From: Fen-999 sp044220545
Lineage (GTDB): Bacteria > Pseudomonadota > Gammaproteobacteria > Burkholderiales > Rhodocyclaceae
NCBI GenBank assembly: GCA_044220545.1
Contig: JBGAQX010000007.1
Location: 62,001 to 126,000, forward strand
DNA: 64,000 bases
Direction: 5' to 3'
Under the pieces are notes generated by a model. The model did no database searches and was not told where the DNA came from. It saw only the letters and a list, made by a program, of their open reading frames with translations. The translations under genes were made by a program, and so were the position numbers. This document shows positions 25,746 to 34,174 of the stretch, piece by piece. How positions within the stretch are numbered: the first letter of the stretch is position 1; each line of letters begins with the position of its first letter.

Positions 25746-26528
25746 ATGCCCTATCGCGTGCGCATGTTCGCGCTTCACCTGCTTTCCAGCATCGTGCTGC
25801 TGACGCTAATATTGGCAATCTTCTATTTCGGCTGGTATTCCTGGCCCGGCTGGCATCTCGCCGGCGCCGAGTTTATTGTCGGCCTAATGTTGCTCGTAGA
25901 CATCGGGGTTGGTCCCCTCGCCACTCTGGTCGTCGCCAGTCCGACCAAGTCGCGCCGTAAACTACAGGCGGACATCGGCCTCATCGTCCTTGTACAGTTG
26001 GTAGCTCTGGGCTATGGCGCCAACACCCTCTGGGACGGCCGGCCGCTGTACTACGTGTTTTCGGGGGCTCAGGTCGATCTGGTGCCGGCGACGGCCATTG
26101 AGCGGGAAGACATCCGGGTTGCCCAGGAACGTGGTGTCGCGCTGGTCCCTGAGTGGTACTCATTGCCGCGCTGGGTCTGGGCCCGGGTGCCGGAAGACCC
26201 GACGGAGTTCAAGCAACTGCTGATGGAAAGACTGCTGGTGGGCGGCGACGTGATCACCATGCCGCAGTACTTCCACCCGCTTGCAGAAGCTACTGCCGCC
26301 ATGCGCGAGGCCTACCGACCCCCAGAGGTATTGTCAGGTGCCGGGGGAATGGACCAGGCTGAGTACTGGCGCCGCTTTGCGTTGCTTGGCAAGGCCGCGG
26401 GCGAGGTGGGCGTGCTTCCCGTAGCGGGTCGGCTGCGCGAAGGAGCAATGGTCTTCGATCGTTCCACAGGAGAGTTTCTGGCGTATTGGCCGATCAAAGT
26501 GCCCAAGTTGCAGGCGAAAGCCGAGTGA
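25746..26528 (+). CDS. Type IV pilin accessory membrane protein (TfpX/TfpZ family)
   Basis: A 260-residue protein started at MPYRVRMFALHLLSS (25746). Two to four membrane helices occupy residues 8-110 (LSSIVLLTLILAIFYFGW; FIVGLMLLVDIGVGPLATLVV; IGLIVLVQLVALGYGA), followed by a soluble C-terminal domain. This matches the accessory proteins encoded just after pilA that help pilin assembly or stability in Pseudomonas and relatives. It follows the pilA terminator by 89 bp, so some read-through or a weak promoter is needed. Confidence 0.75.
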   Translation: MPYRVRMFALHLLSSIVLLTLILAIFYFGWYSWPGWHLAGAEFIVGLMLLVDIGVGPLATLVVASPTKSRRKLQADIGLIVLVQLVALGYGANTLWDGRPLYYVFSGAQVDLVPATAIEREDIRVAQERGVALVPEWYSLPRWVWARVPEDPTEFKQLLMERLLVGGDVITMPQYFHPLAEATAAMREAYRPPEVLSGAGGMDQAEYWRRFALLGKAAGEVGVLPVAGRLREGAMVFDRSTGEFLAYWPIKVPKLQAKAE

Positions 26529-26570
26529 CTCGCCATTTCGCTCGCTATTGAACCGGTTGGTCGGACAACC

Positions 26571-29500
26571 CTATCGAGCTGACGGATCTCTGGGCGAATT
26601 AGCGGAACCAGCAACCTGCGCTCTGGCCGCTTGAACCAAAAAGACCCGCGCAAAGGTCTTGCTCAGCTTTTCTCCGAATTCATCTTCCAACCGCAGGACC
26701 TGGCCGAAGTTGCCGGTAGCGTAGGCCGACAGTTGCATGCCACCGACCAAGTAGTCCATTGCCGCCCGTATGCCCCGGAGCGACGCGAATTGGTCTTTGT
26801 CGTTCAAGAAGGCTTGGCCGATTCGCAATGCTCTAGGATAGTCGCGGCCGGCGATTGCGCCGATGAATGCCAAGTAATCGCGCATGAGCGGCTCCTTGGG
26901 TGGGCATTTCACCCAGCGTGGCTGATCCCAAAGAGCCTTGGCATCTTCGGCTCGCAGATAGGGAATCGTCATCCCGGCCAATCGTGAGAGCACGATCAGG
27001 CCGTCAGTGCCGAGGCTGTCGAATTGGCAATTGGTGCCAGCCGACATCAGGTACTCGATGGCCAGTTTTTCGTCTAGAACAATGCCAGTCCGGGAGCTCT
27101 TGGCTGCCTGTCCGGTAAGTACAGCGCGAATTGCCTGGGCTTTCCTCACCGCTGTGGGGAACGGCAACTGATACCGGTCGATCAGAACCGGCTGAAACTG
27201 GTGATCCAGCGGCGGCGGCTGGAGACCGGTCAGCCCCTCGAACACGGGCCAGCTACCCAGCCTGAGCTCGGACAACTCGGTCCCCTGGGCGTTATTGAAA
27301 CGAGACTTGGCGGCGCCCAGTTGCAGGATGGGGAAGAAGTCCGAGTTGGTGCCACTGCCTGGATACAGCCCCGAGTAGGCTTGCAGTACGGCTTTGTCGC
27401 CGTTGAAGAGCAACGCCAGGTCTTCCTTGCTGGCGATGCCTCGCTTCGCCAGTTCCTGACGGACGGCCGGGCTCCACTGCTGAGGGATGCTGATTTCCGC
27501 CATGTTGGCGAACCGCCGCGAAGGGCTGGCCACCAGCAACCAGTCGGTGGCACCCGCCGAGAACAGCCTGACGTCGGCAAAGTGGGGCGCCATGGCCCTG
27601 ACGATGGAGTTGATCTGGGCCGGCGAGATTTCGTAGGCCTGCACCCACTGTGCGAATACGCCGCCCTCATTGAGATGCCGCGGTATGAAGGCGTAGAACT
27701 CCTCCGTGAACAGCGAAGCGACACCGTTGACCCAGGGATTGGAGGGCTCGGAAATGATGATGTCGTAGCGCTTGCGATTGGTGGCGAAATAGGACTTGGC
27801 ATCGTCGATGATGATGTGTGAGCGCGGGTCGGAAAATGCCCGCTCGACAACCGGTCGGAAACTCTGGGCGGCTTCGACCATGGCCGGTTCGATCTCTATG
27901 GTGTCGACCGACTCGATGCCGGCGTTGCCGAGCACGAAGTGGGTGGTCATGCCCGAGCCGAAACCGATGATGGCGGCCGACCGCGCCTGGGGATGATGGA
28001 GCATCGGCATGATGCCCGCCACCATCATGGTCATCTCGTCAAACGCCGGCAAGTCGTCGAAGCTGATCGAGGCGTCCGGTTTGCCGTTAGTGAAGATCGT
28101 CCGTTGCGCGTTGGCGCGGACCTCCCGGAGCGTGACCGAGGCGGTTCGGCCATCCTTGTGCGAGAACACCTTCAAGTCGGAGCCGGGCTTGGGGATGTTG
28201 CCAAAGCGAAAGACGGTAGAACTCATGAGCAACGGATCGAAATGCGCCAGGGCCAGCGACAAGACCAGCAATAGCGCGCTTGCCGCCATGCCAAGCGATA
28301 CCTTCCAGTCCGGACGTCGCAGGCTTGTCCACGAGGACCGACCGACCGCAAGCAGCAGCAGGATGCCGATCACAATGTCCGCGGCGGCGGCCAACCAGAG
28401 CGAAAGGCGCAAACCCAGCAGAGGCAGACCGACAAACACAGCCAGCACTACCCCAATAATCGCCCCCAGGGTGTTTGCCGCGTAAGTCTTGCCAATAGCC
28501 GCCTCTCCCGCGCCATCCTTGAGCAGGGTCAGCGTCAGCAGTGGCAGCGTCATACCGGCAAAGAAGGCCGTGGGCAGCATGATGACCATGGAAATGATCG
28601 CGCTGGCAATGTTGTACAGCGTGTAGGCGGATTCCGCCGAGCGATTGATGACCTGCAAAACCCAGGCCAGCCAGGAGAACGACTGGCTGTACAGGAACAG
28701 CGTGCTGAGGGCCATGCAACCCATGGCGATTTGCGCCCAGCCGGCGGCACGGCGGGGAGATGCCAGGCGGTCCGCCCGCTTGCGCAGCCAAAGGCCGCCG
28801 AAGGCGATCCCGGCGATGAAAGCGGCAAGCATGATTTCAAAGGCATGGATGGTACCCCCCAGGACCATCGAAAGCATCCGCACCCACGATACCTCGTAGA
28901 CAAACGAGCTGGCGCCGGTAATGGCCGCCATCAGCAGGATGAATGCCGGTACGCTCCGTTCGCCGCCGCCGTCGTCTGACTTCGCCGGACTCACAACGGC
29001 TTGCGGCTGCTCCGAGCGCGCCAGCGGCCACACAGCAATGGCCACCAACACACTGATGATGCCGGCAGTGAGGACCGTGCCGGGCAGCCCAACTTTGGGC
29101 AGGAGCACGAAAGTGGCGGTCAAGGCGCCCAGTGCAGCGCCAAGACTGTTGGAAAAGTACAGCCCGGCCAGAATGTTGCCGCTCGACTCGGGTCGCCAGC
29201 GTATGTAGCCGGCGCTCATCAGTGGGAAGGTCATGCCGAGCAGCACGCACTGCGGCAGGATCAGCATGCCGGCAACGAACCAGCGCGCCAGCTCCAGCGA
29301 CAGTCCGGGTGACATGGCGGCAAACAGAGAGTCATACGCCCAGCCACTGATCAGCCGAAAATAGATGTGGAAGCCGATGCCGAATATCCCGAGCACCAGC
29401 TCAATCAGCGCGTAGATCACCAACGGTCGCTTCAGCAACTCGCTGCGCCGACTGATCAACCAGGCCCCGAGCGCCATGCCGCCCATGAACAACGCCAGGA

Positions 29501-29642
29501 CCAGGACTTGGGCGTAGGCGGAGTGTCCGAGAATCAACCCGAGGTAATGCGTCCAGATCGACTCATAGATCAGGCCGGCGAAACCGGATGCGGTGAATAT
29601 CCAGAGGAGCGCTATTCCAGCGCGACGGCTGTTGGCTGTCAT
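26571..29642 (-). CDS. Membrane-anchored spermidine synthase-like fusion protein
   Basis: A 1023-residue protein. The first about 530 residues hold 12-14 membrane helices of an MFS-like/spermidine synthase-associated type (GFAGLIYESIWTHYLGLILG, LFMGGMALGAW). They are followed by a methyltransferase-like domain with GFGSGMTTHFVLG (about 580-592), VDTIEIEPAMVEAA and IIISEPSNPW, which match SAM/decarboxy-SAM aminopropyltransferase folds. A C-terminal region of about 250 residues has no motif I recognise. These large fusions are annotated as putative spermidine synthases but activity is rarely shown. It converges with the pilin accessory gene. Confidence 0.8.
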   Translation of the reverse strand: MTANSRRAGIALLWIFTASGFAGLIYESIWTHYLGLILGHSAYAQVLVLALFMGGMALGAWLISRRSELLKRPLVIYALIELVLGIFGIGFHIYFRLISGWAYDSLFAAMSPGLSLELARWFVAGMLILPQCVLLGMTFPLMSAGYIRWRPESSGNILAGLYFSNSLGAALGALTATFVLLPKVGLPGTVLTAGIISVLVAIAVWPLARSEQPQAVVSPAKSDDGGGERSVPAFILLMAAITGASSFVYEVSWVRMLSMVLGGTIHAFEIMLAAFIAGIAFGGLWLRKRADRLASPRRAAGWAQIAMGCMALSTLFLYSQSFSWLAWVLQVINRSAESAYTLYNIASAIISMVIMLPTAFFAGMTLPLLTLTLLKDGAGEAAIGKTYAANTLGAIIGVVLAVFVGLPLLGLRLSLWLAAAADIVIGILLLLAVGRSSWTSLRRPDWKVSLGMAASALLLVLSLALAHFDPLLMSSTVFRFGNIPKPGSDLKVFSHKDGRTASVTLREVRANAQRTIFTNGKPDASISFDDLPAFDEMTMMVAGIMPMLHHPQARSAAIIGFGSGMTTHFVLGNAGIESVDTIEIEPAMVEAAQSFRPVVERAFSDPRSHIIIDDAKSYFATNRKRYDIIISEPSNPWVNGVASLFTEEFYAFIPRHLNEGGVFAQWVQAYEISPAQINSIVRAMAPHFADVRLFSAGATDWLLVASPSRRFANMAEISIPQQWSPAVRQELAKRGIASKEDLALLFNGDKAVLQAYSGLYPGSGTNSDFFPILQLGAAKSRFNNAQGTELSELRLGSWPVFEGLTGLQPPPLDHQFQPVLIDRYQLPFPTAVRKAQAIRAVLTGQAAKSSRTGIVLDEKLAIEYLMSAGTNCQFDSLGTDGLIVLSRLAGMTIPYLRAEDAKALWDQPRWVKCPPKEPLMRDYLAFIGAIAGRDYPRALRIGQAFLNDKDQFASLRGIRAAMDYLVGGMQLSAYATGNFGQVLRLEDEFGEKLSKTFARVFLVQAARAQVAGSANSPRDPSAR

Positions 29643-29756
29643 TGTTGTGTCCGGGCTGCGAGCCGGTGAGCATGCATGGGTTTGTCATTCTACCGGGCCA
29701 CCGCGCTTCCGATGGCGTTATCGACGGCCTGGACCGGCGCGCCGACTGTCGATGAG

Positions 29757-30230
29757 TCAGCAGCAGCTATCCGGCCCGATCGCCAGCCGCAGTACCGTCT
29801 GCTCATCCCCCTCCCGCGTCCGGCGGGAAAGCCACCAGACCGCGCCCTTCTTTACCGCCCAGTCCGCTTCGGTGCCGGCGAGCAGCAGCGCGGCAAGGCG
29901 ACCGAGCGTCGGCTGATGGCCGACCAGTATCACCGCGCGACCGCGACCGCCGCCGTTGGGCCAGTTGGCGGCGGCAATGAGGTCGGCTGGATCGGCGCCG
30001 ACGCCGATCTTCGGTTCGATTTCGAAGGGCAGGCCCAGCGCGTGAGCCGTTTGCTGCGTGCGCTCGGTGGGGCTGACCAGTACCGTCGTCTTTGCGGGCA
30101 AGCGGTCGAGCAGCCAGACGGCCATCTTGCGGGCTTGGTGCTCGCCGCGGTCAGTCAGTCGTCGCTTCGCGTCGGGTGTCTTGCCGCCGCCGTCTTCGGC
30201 TTCGGCGTGGCGCCACAGGATCAGGTCCAT
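29757..30230 (-). CDS. sixA: SixA-type phosphohistidine phosphatase
   Basis: A 157-residue histidine-phosphatase fold protein. The catalytic RHG-like motif is LILWRHAEAED at residues 3-13; further conserved parts are VLVSPTERTQQTA and AVILVGHQPTLGRLA, with the second catalytic His. SixA removes phosphate from histidines of phosphorelay domains. It follows a CYTH-domain gene, as often seen, with 57 bp between. Confidence 0.88.
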   Translation of the reverse strand: MDLILWRHAEAEDGGGKTPDAKRRLTDRGEHQARKMAVWLLDRLPAKTTVLVSPTERTQQTAHALGLPFEIEPKIGVGADPADLIAAANWPNGGGRGRAVILVGHQPTLGRLAALLLAGTEADWAVKKGAVWWLSRRTREGDEQTVLRLAIGPDSCC

Positions 30231-30287
30231 CGGGGTTCCTTCAGGGATCGCAATGTAACATTCTCACCGGCGCCCATTGCGACGGGA

Positions 30288-30890
30288 TTACGTCGCCAAG
30301 GCGCGCTGCCGCAGTCGCAAGCCGCGCTCCGCTTTGGAGCGCAGGGCGGGGACGATGGGTAGTCGCTCCTTCAGTCGTTCGGCCAGTGCGAACAACTGGC
30401 TGACTTCGCCGCCGGCCAGTTCCAGCTCCAGTTCCGAAATCGCTTCGCGCCGGTTGCCGGCGATGATCCAGCCGCGATCAAGCACCAGCAGCACACCATC
30501 GAAGCGCCAGGTGACGCGGCGAAAGTTGGTTTCGAAGAGTGGCGCCAGTTGGCCATCCCCATTGATTCGTTCCAAATGGGCGCGTATCGCCGCGTCATCG
30601 ACCGGCGCAAAGTCGAACTGCCCGCCATAGGGGGTTTCCCACTCGGGGCGAGTGGTCAGTCCTCCGACACTGCTGCCCGCGCATTTCACGGTTTGCAGCC
30701 AGATTTTGCCCTGGCGGCGGAGGCGCAAGGCGATGCCCAACTTGCGCAAGGCCAGGTCGGGCGTGTCGTAGTAGATGTTGAATATTTCGCCGGTGTGTTT
30801 GTCCAGCGCCGACTTGAGCAGCGGGTGGCGCAGGAAGGCGCGCTGGGCCGATTCCGGCAGCGCAAGCTTGAGTTCGATTTCGTTGGCCAT
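30288..30890 (-). CDS. CYTH-domain protein (triphosphatase/adenylyl cyclase fold)
   Basis: A 200-residue protein starting MANEIELKLALPES, the EXEXK signature of the CYTH superfamily (class IV cyclases, thiamine triphosphatase, inorganic triphosphatase). Further tunnel residues are IYYDTPDLALRKLGIALRLRR, WLQTVKC, and ELELELAGGE with paired acids. Most bacterial stand-alone members hydrolyse tripolyphosphate. Unlike E. coli YgiF it lacks a CHAD domain. It lies 11 bp after macB permease and before sixA on the same strand. Confidence 0.85.
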   Translation of the reverse strand: MANEIELKLALPESAQRAFLRHPLLKSALDKHTGEIFNIYYDTPDLALRKLGIALRLRRQGKIWLQTVKCAGSSVGGLTTRPEWETPYGGQFDFAPVDDAAIRAHLERINGDGQLAPLFETNFRRVTWRFDGVLLVLDRGWIIAGNRREAISELELELAGGEVSQLFALAERLKERLPIVPALRSKAERGLRLRQRALAT

Positions 30891-30901
30891 GGGGATCCTT
30901 G

Positions 30902-32140
30902 CTACTCGTACCTCAGCGCTTCGATCGGCGACAGGCTGGCGGCCTTGCGGGCCGGATAGAAGCCGAAGAAGACACCGACCGCGGCGGCAAAGCCCACCGC
31001 CAGGACGATGGCGGTGACGGACAGCTCGATGCGCCATGCGGCGAGCTGCCCGATCAGAAAGGAGCCGCCGGTACCGAGCAGGATGCCGATCAGACCGCCG
31101 ATCAGCGACAGGGTGACCGCCTCGACGAGGAATTGGGTCAGGATGTCGCGGCCACGGGCGCCGACGGCCATGCGCAGGCCGATCTCGCGGGTGCGCTCGG
31201 TGACCGAGACCAGCATGATGTTCATGATGCCGATTCCGCCCACCAGCAGGGAAACCGAGGCCACCGCGGCCAGCAGCATGGCCAGCACCTTGGAAGATTC
31301 CTCCTGCGCCTGGAGGATTTCGGACAGGTTGCGCACGTTGAAGTCGTCTTCCTGGCCGGTTTGCAGCCGGTGCCGTTGGCGCAGGAGTTCGCGCATGCGT
31401 TCCTCGGCCGCCTTCATCTCTGTACCTTGCCGCACCTTGATGGTGATCGAGCCCACCGAGCGCGACTTGGCCAGCGCGGTGGCGCCGAGAATGCGCTTGC
31501 GCGCGGTCGAGATGGGCAGCAGCATCAGGTCGTCCTGATCCTGGCCGGACATGCTCTGGCCCTTGCGATCCAGCACGCCGATCACCGTCAGGGGCACCTT
31601 GCGGATACGCACCACCTGGTCGAGCGGCGACTGGTCGCCGAACAGGTTCTTGGCCACTGTCTGGCCGATCAGCGCCACCTTGGCCGCGCCATTGATCTCC
31701 GCGGCTTCGAAGCCGCGTCCTTCGACAATCGACCATTCGCGTGCTTCGAAATACTCCGGAGTGACCCCGTAGAAGGTGGTGGACCAGTTGGCGTTGCCGG
31801 CGACCACCTGGCCGCTGCCGCGCAACACCGGCGCCGCCGTCTGAATCTCGTCGGGCAGTTCGCGGGCGATGGCATATGCATCGTCTTCGCTGATGGTCTG
31901 TAGCGAACCTGCGCCGCCACGGGCGCCGGTAAACGTCGAGGAAGCCGAGAAGACGATGATGATGTTGGCACCGAGACTGCGAATCTGGTCTTCGACGCGC
32001 GCCTGGGCGCCGTTGCCGACGGCGATCATGACGATCACCGCCGCGACGCCGATGATGATGCCGAGCATGGTCAGCGCCGAGCGCAATTTGTTGACCCGCA
32101 GGGCGCCCAGCGCTATGCGGAGTATCGCGGTAAAGCTCAC
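30902..32140 (-). CDS. MacB-type ABC transporter permease
   Basis: A 412-residue protein with the MacB topology: a membrane helix at 18-40 (LTMLGIIIGVAAVIVMIAVGNGA), a large periplasmic domain (about 45-285) and three C-terminal helices within the FtsX domain (MLLAAVASVSLLVGGIGIMNIMLVSVTERTREIG). Here permease and ATPase are separate genes, unlike fused E. coli MacB. It overlaps the ATPase gene by four bases. With MacA it should form a tripartite efflux or lipoprotein/peptide export pump; the outer-membrane part is missing here. Confidence 0.92.
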   Translation of the reverse strand: MSFTAILRIALGALRVNKLRSALTMLGIIIGVAAVIVMIAVGNGAQARVEDQIRSLGANIIIVFSASSTFTGARGGAGSLQTISEDDAYAIARELPDEIQTAAPVLRGSGQVVAGNANWSTTFYGVTPEYFEAREWSIVEGRGFEAAEINGAAKVALIGQTVAKNLFGDQSPLDQVVRIRKVPLTVIGVLDRKGQSMSGQDQDDLMLLPISTARKRILGATALAKSRSVGSITIKVRQGTEMKAAEERMRELLRQRHRLQTGQEDDFNVRNLSEILQAQEESSKVLAMLLAAVASVSLLVGGIGIMNIMLVSVTERTREIGLRMAVGARGRDILTQFLVEAVTLSLIGGLIGILLGTGGSFLIGQLAAWRIELSVTAIVLAVGFAAAVGVFFGFYPARKAASLSPIEALRYE

Positions 32141-32871
32141 GACACCTCCTCCGGCGGCATGGTCGCCAGCGCGGCCGACGCGTCTTTCGGCGCATTGGGC
32201 TTGTCCTCGACCACTTGCCCATCGCGAAACAGGATGATGCGCTTGGCGAAATCGGCCACATCGTGCTCGTGGGTGACCACTACGATGGTGATGCCCTCGC
32301 GGTTGAGTGCTTGCAGGAGCGCCATGATCTCGACGCTGGTGCGCGAATCGAGGGCACCGGTCGGTTCGTCGGCCAGCACCAGCTTTGGGTCGTTGGCCAA
32401 GGCCCGGGCAATGGCGACGCGCTGCTGCTGGCCGCCGGAAAGCTGGGTCGGTTGGTGGTCGAGTCGCTCGGCCAGACCGACCTGACGCAGGCGCTTCAAG
32501 GCTTTGTCGCGGCGCGCCGGGGGCGGCAAGCCGCCGTACAGCAAGGGCAGGGCCACGTTGTCGAGCGCGCTGGTGCGGGCGAGCAGATTGAAATGCTGGA
32601 AGACAAAGCCGATCTGCCGATTGCGCACCAGCGCCAGTTCGTCGCCGGACAACCGCGACACTTCCTGGTCGCCCAGCCAGTAGTCGCCGGCGGTCGGGTG
32701 GTCGAGGCAGCCAAGCAGGTTCATGAACGTCGACTTGCCCGAGCCGGAAGGGCCCATCACCGCGACGAATTCGCCGACGGCAATCTCCAGGGAAACGCCA
32801 CGCAGGGCATGCACCACCGTGCCGCCCATCGGGTATTCCTTGGTCAGGCCAGCGGTGCGAATCAGCGCCAC
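32137..32871 (-). CDS. MacB-type ABC transporter ATPase
   Basis: A 244-residue ATPase of the LolD/MacB type. A GTG at 32871 is taken as start because it begins one base after the macA stop and gives the normal family N-terminus (ALIRTAGLTKEYPMGG). Walker A GPSGSGKST, Q-loop, signature LSGGQQQRVAIARALA, Walker B LVLADEPTGALD and the switch His (VTHEHDVA) are intact. It couples ATP use to the adjacent permease. Confidence 0.93.
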   Translation of the reverse strand: MALIRTAGLTKEYPMGGTVVHALRGVSLEIAVGEFVAVMGPSGSGKSTFMNLLGCLDHPTAGDYWLGDQEVSRLSGDELALVRNRQIGFVFQHFNLLARTSALDNVALPLLYGGLPPPARRDKALKRLRQVGLAERLDHQPTQLSGGQQQRVAIARALANDPKLVLADEPTGALDSRTSVEIMALLQALNREGITIVVVTHEHDVADFAKRIILFRDGQVVEDKPNAPKDASAALATMPPEEVS

Positions 32872-32872
32872 G

Positions 32873-34135
32873 TCAGAACATGCGTGGTCCGCCGGGCGTG
32901 GCCGGCTTGGCGGGAGTCGTGGTGCCGACGATGACTTCGGCATTTTCGTTGAGGTCGTCGGTGACGATTTCGGTGGCGGTGCCGTCGGTGATGCCCAGCT
33001 TCACCGGTACGGCCTTGGGTTGTCCGCTTTCGCCGACTATCCAGACGCGACCGCCCCCCTTTCCCGCGCCGTCCTTGCCCATGGCGCGGCCTTCCCGCGG
33101 GGCGCCGGTGGGTTTGCCGCCGTCGCTGGCGGGCTTGAAGCGCAGCGCCGCGTTGGCCACCTTGAGCACCGACTCCTTCTGGGCGGTGGCGATGCGCACG
33201 TTGGCCGTCATGCCCGGCAGCAGGTTCAAGTCGGGGTTGGCGGCGGAAACGATGACCGTGTAGGTGACGACGTTCGACACCACCGTGGCCGCTTTGCGCA
33301 CTTGCCGGACCTCGCCCTGAAAGCCCCGGTTGGGGAAGGCGTCCACCGTGAAGGTCGCCGTCTGACCGATCCGCAGGCGGCCGACATCGGCTTCGTCGAT
33401 GGAAGTCTCCACCTGCATGTCGGAAAGGTTGCGGGCGATGATGAACAGTTCCGGGGCTTGCAGGCTGGCCGCCACCGTCTGGCCGGGTTCGACGCTGCGC
33501 TTGACGACGACGCCGTCCACGGGCGAACGGATTTCGGTACGACCGAGATCGACCCTGGCTTGGGCCACCTGCGCTTCGCGTTGGCGTACCACCGATTCGC
33601 TGTTCTTCACCTGTGCCTCGGCAAGCTGCAACTGGGCCCGGGCGGCGTCGAGGGTCGTCTTTGCCTTGTCGCGATCCGCCGGGGAGATGAAGTGCTTTTC
33701 GACCAGCATGGTCTTGCGCTCGAAATCACGCTGCGCCTCGGCCAGGTTGACCTGTGCCTGAAGTTGTTGGGCGCGCTGCACCAGGACCGATGAGCGGGTC
33801 GCGTCAAGGTCGGCTTCCGCTTGTCGCAGCTTGTGCTGATAGGTTTCGGGATCGATGCGGGCGACCAACTGACCCGCCTTCACCGGCGAGTTGAAGTCGA
33901 CCAGAATCTCCTTGATCTGCCCCGAGATTTGGGAGCCCACTTGTACAGTGGACACCGGGTTCAATGTGCCGGCGGCGGCGACCGCGGCGGTCAGCGGCCC
34001 TCGTTCGACCCTGGTCAGCTTGTACTTGGTTTGCTCGCCATTGGCCGCGTACCACCGATAGCCGGCGAAACCCGCCGCGCCGAGGACAACCAGGCCGATG
34101 ACCAAAAAAAAAGCGCGGCGTTTCATGCCGCGCAT
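32873..34135 (-). CDS. MacA-type periplasmic adaptor subunit
   Basis: A 420-residue HlyD-family protein. One N-terminal membrane helix (about 5-25), a lipoyl half at VQVGSQISGQIKEILVDFNSPVKAGQLVARID, a long coiled-coil hairpin (about 105-190, rich in Ala, Gln, Arg) and beta-barrel parts follow. It bridges the inner-membrane ABC unit to an outer-membrane channel. Alternative start at 34126 (MKRRAFF). First of three coupled genes. Substrate unknown; an export role for the GG-leader peptides far upstream is possible but unsupported. Confidence 0.92.
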   Translation of the reverse strand: MRGMKRRAFFLVIGLVVLGAAGFAGYRWYAANGEQTKYKLTRVERGPLTAAVAAAGTLNPVSTVQVGSQISGQIKEILVDFNSPVKAGQLVARIDPETYQHKLRQAEADLDATRSSVLVQRAQQLQAQVNLAEAQRDFERKTMLVEKHFISPADRDKAKTTLDAARAQLQLAEAQVKNSESVVRQREAQVAQARVDLGRTEIRSPVDGVVVKRSVEPGQTVAASLQAPELFIIARNLSDMQVETSIDEADVGRLRIGQTATFTVDAFPNRGFQGEVRQVRKAATVVSNVVTYTVIVSAANPDLNLLPGMTANVRIATAQKESVLKVANAALRFKPASDGGKPTGAPREGRAMGKDGAGKGGGRVWIVGESGQPKAVPVKLGITDGTATEIVTDDLNENAEVIVGTTTPAKPATPGGPRMF

Positions 34136-34174
34136 TCTAGCCCGCCGATCTGGCCGGGGCTGTAAGCAGTTGTA

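Noticed and set aside
30288..32261. 657-codon minus-strand frame running through macB and the CYTH gene
   Set aside because: The upper part is a wrong frame of the macB permease; only the last 200 codons (CYTH protein) are real.
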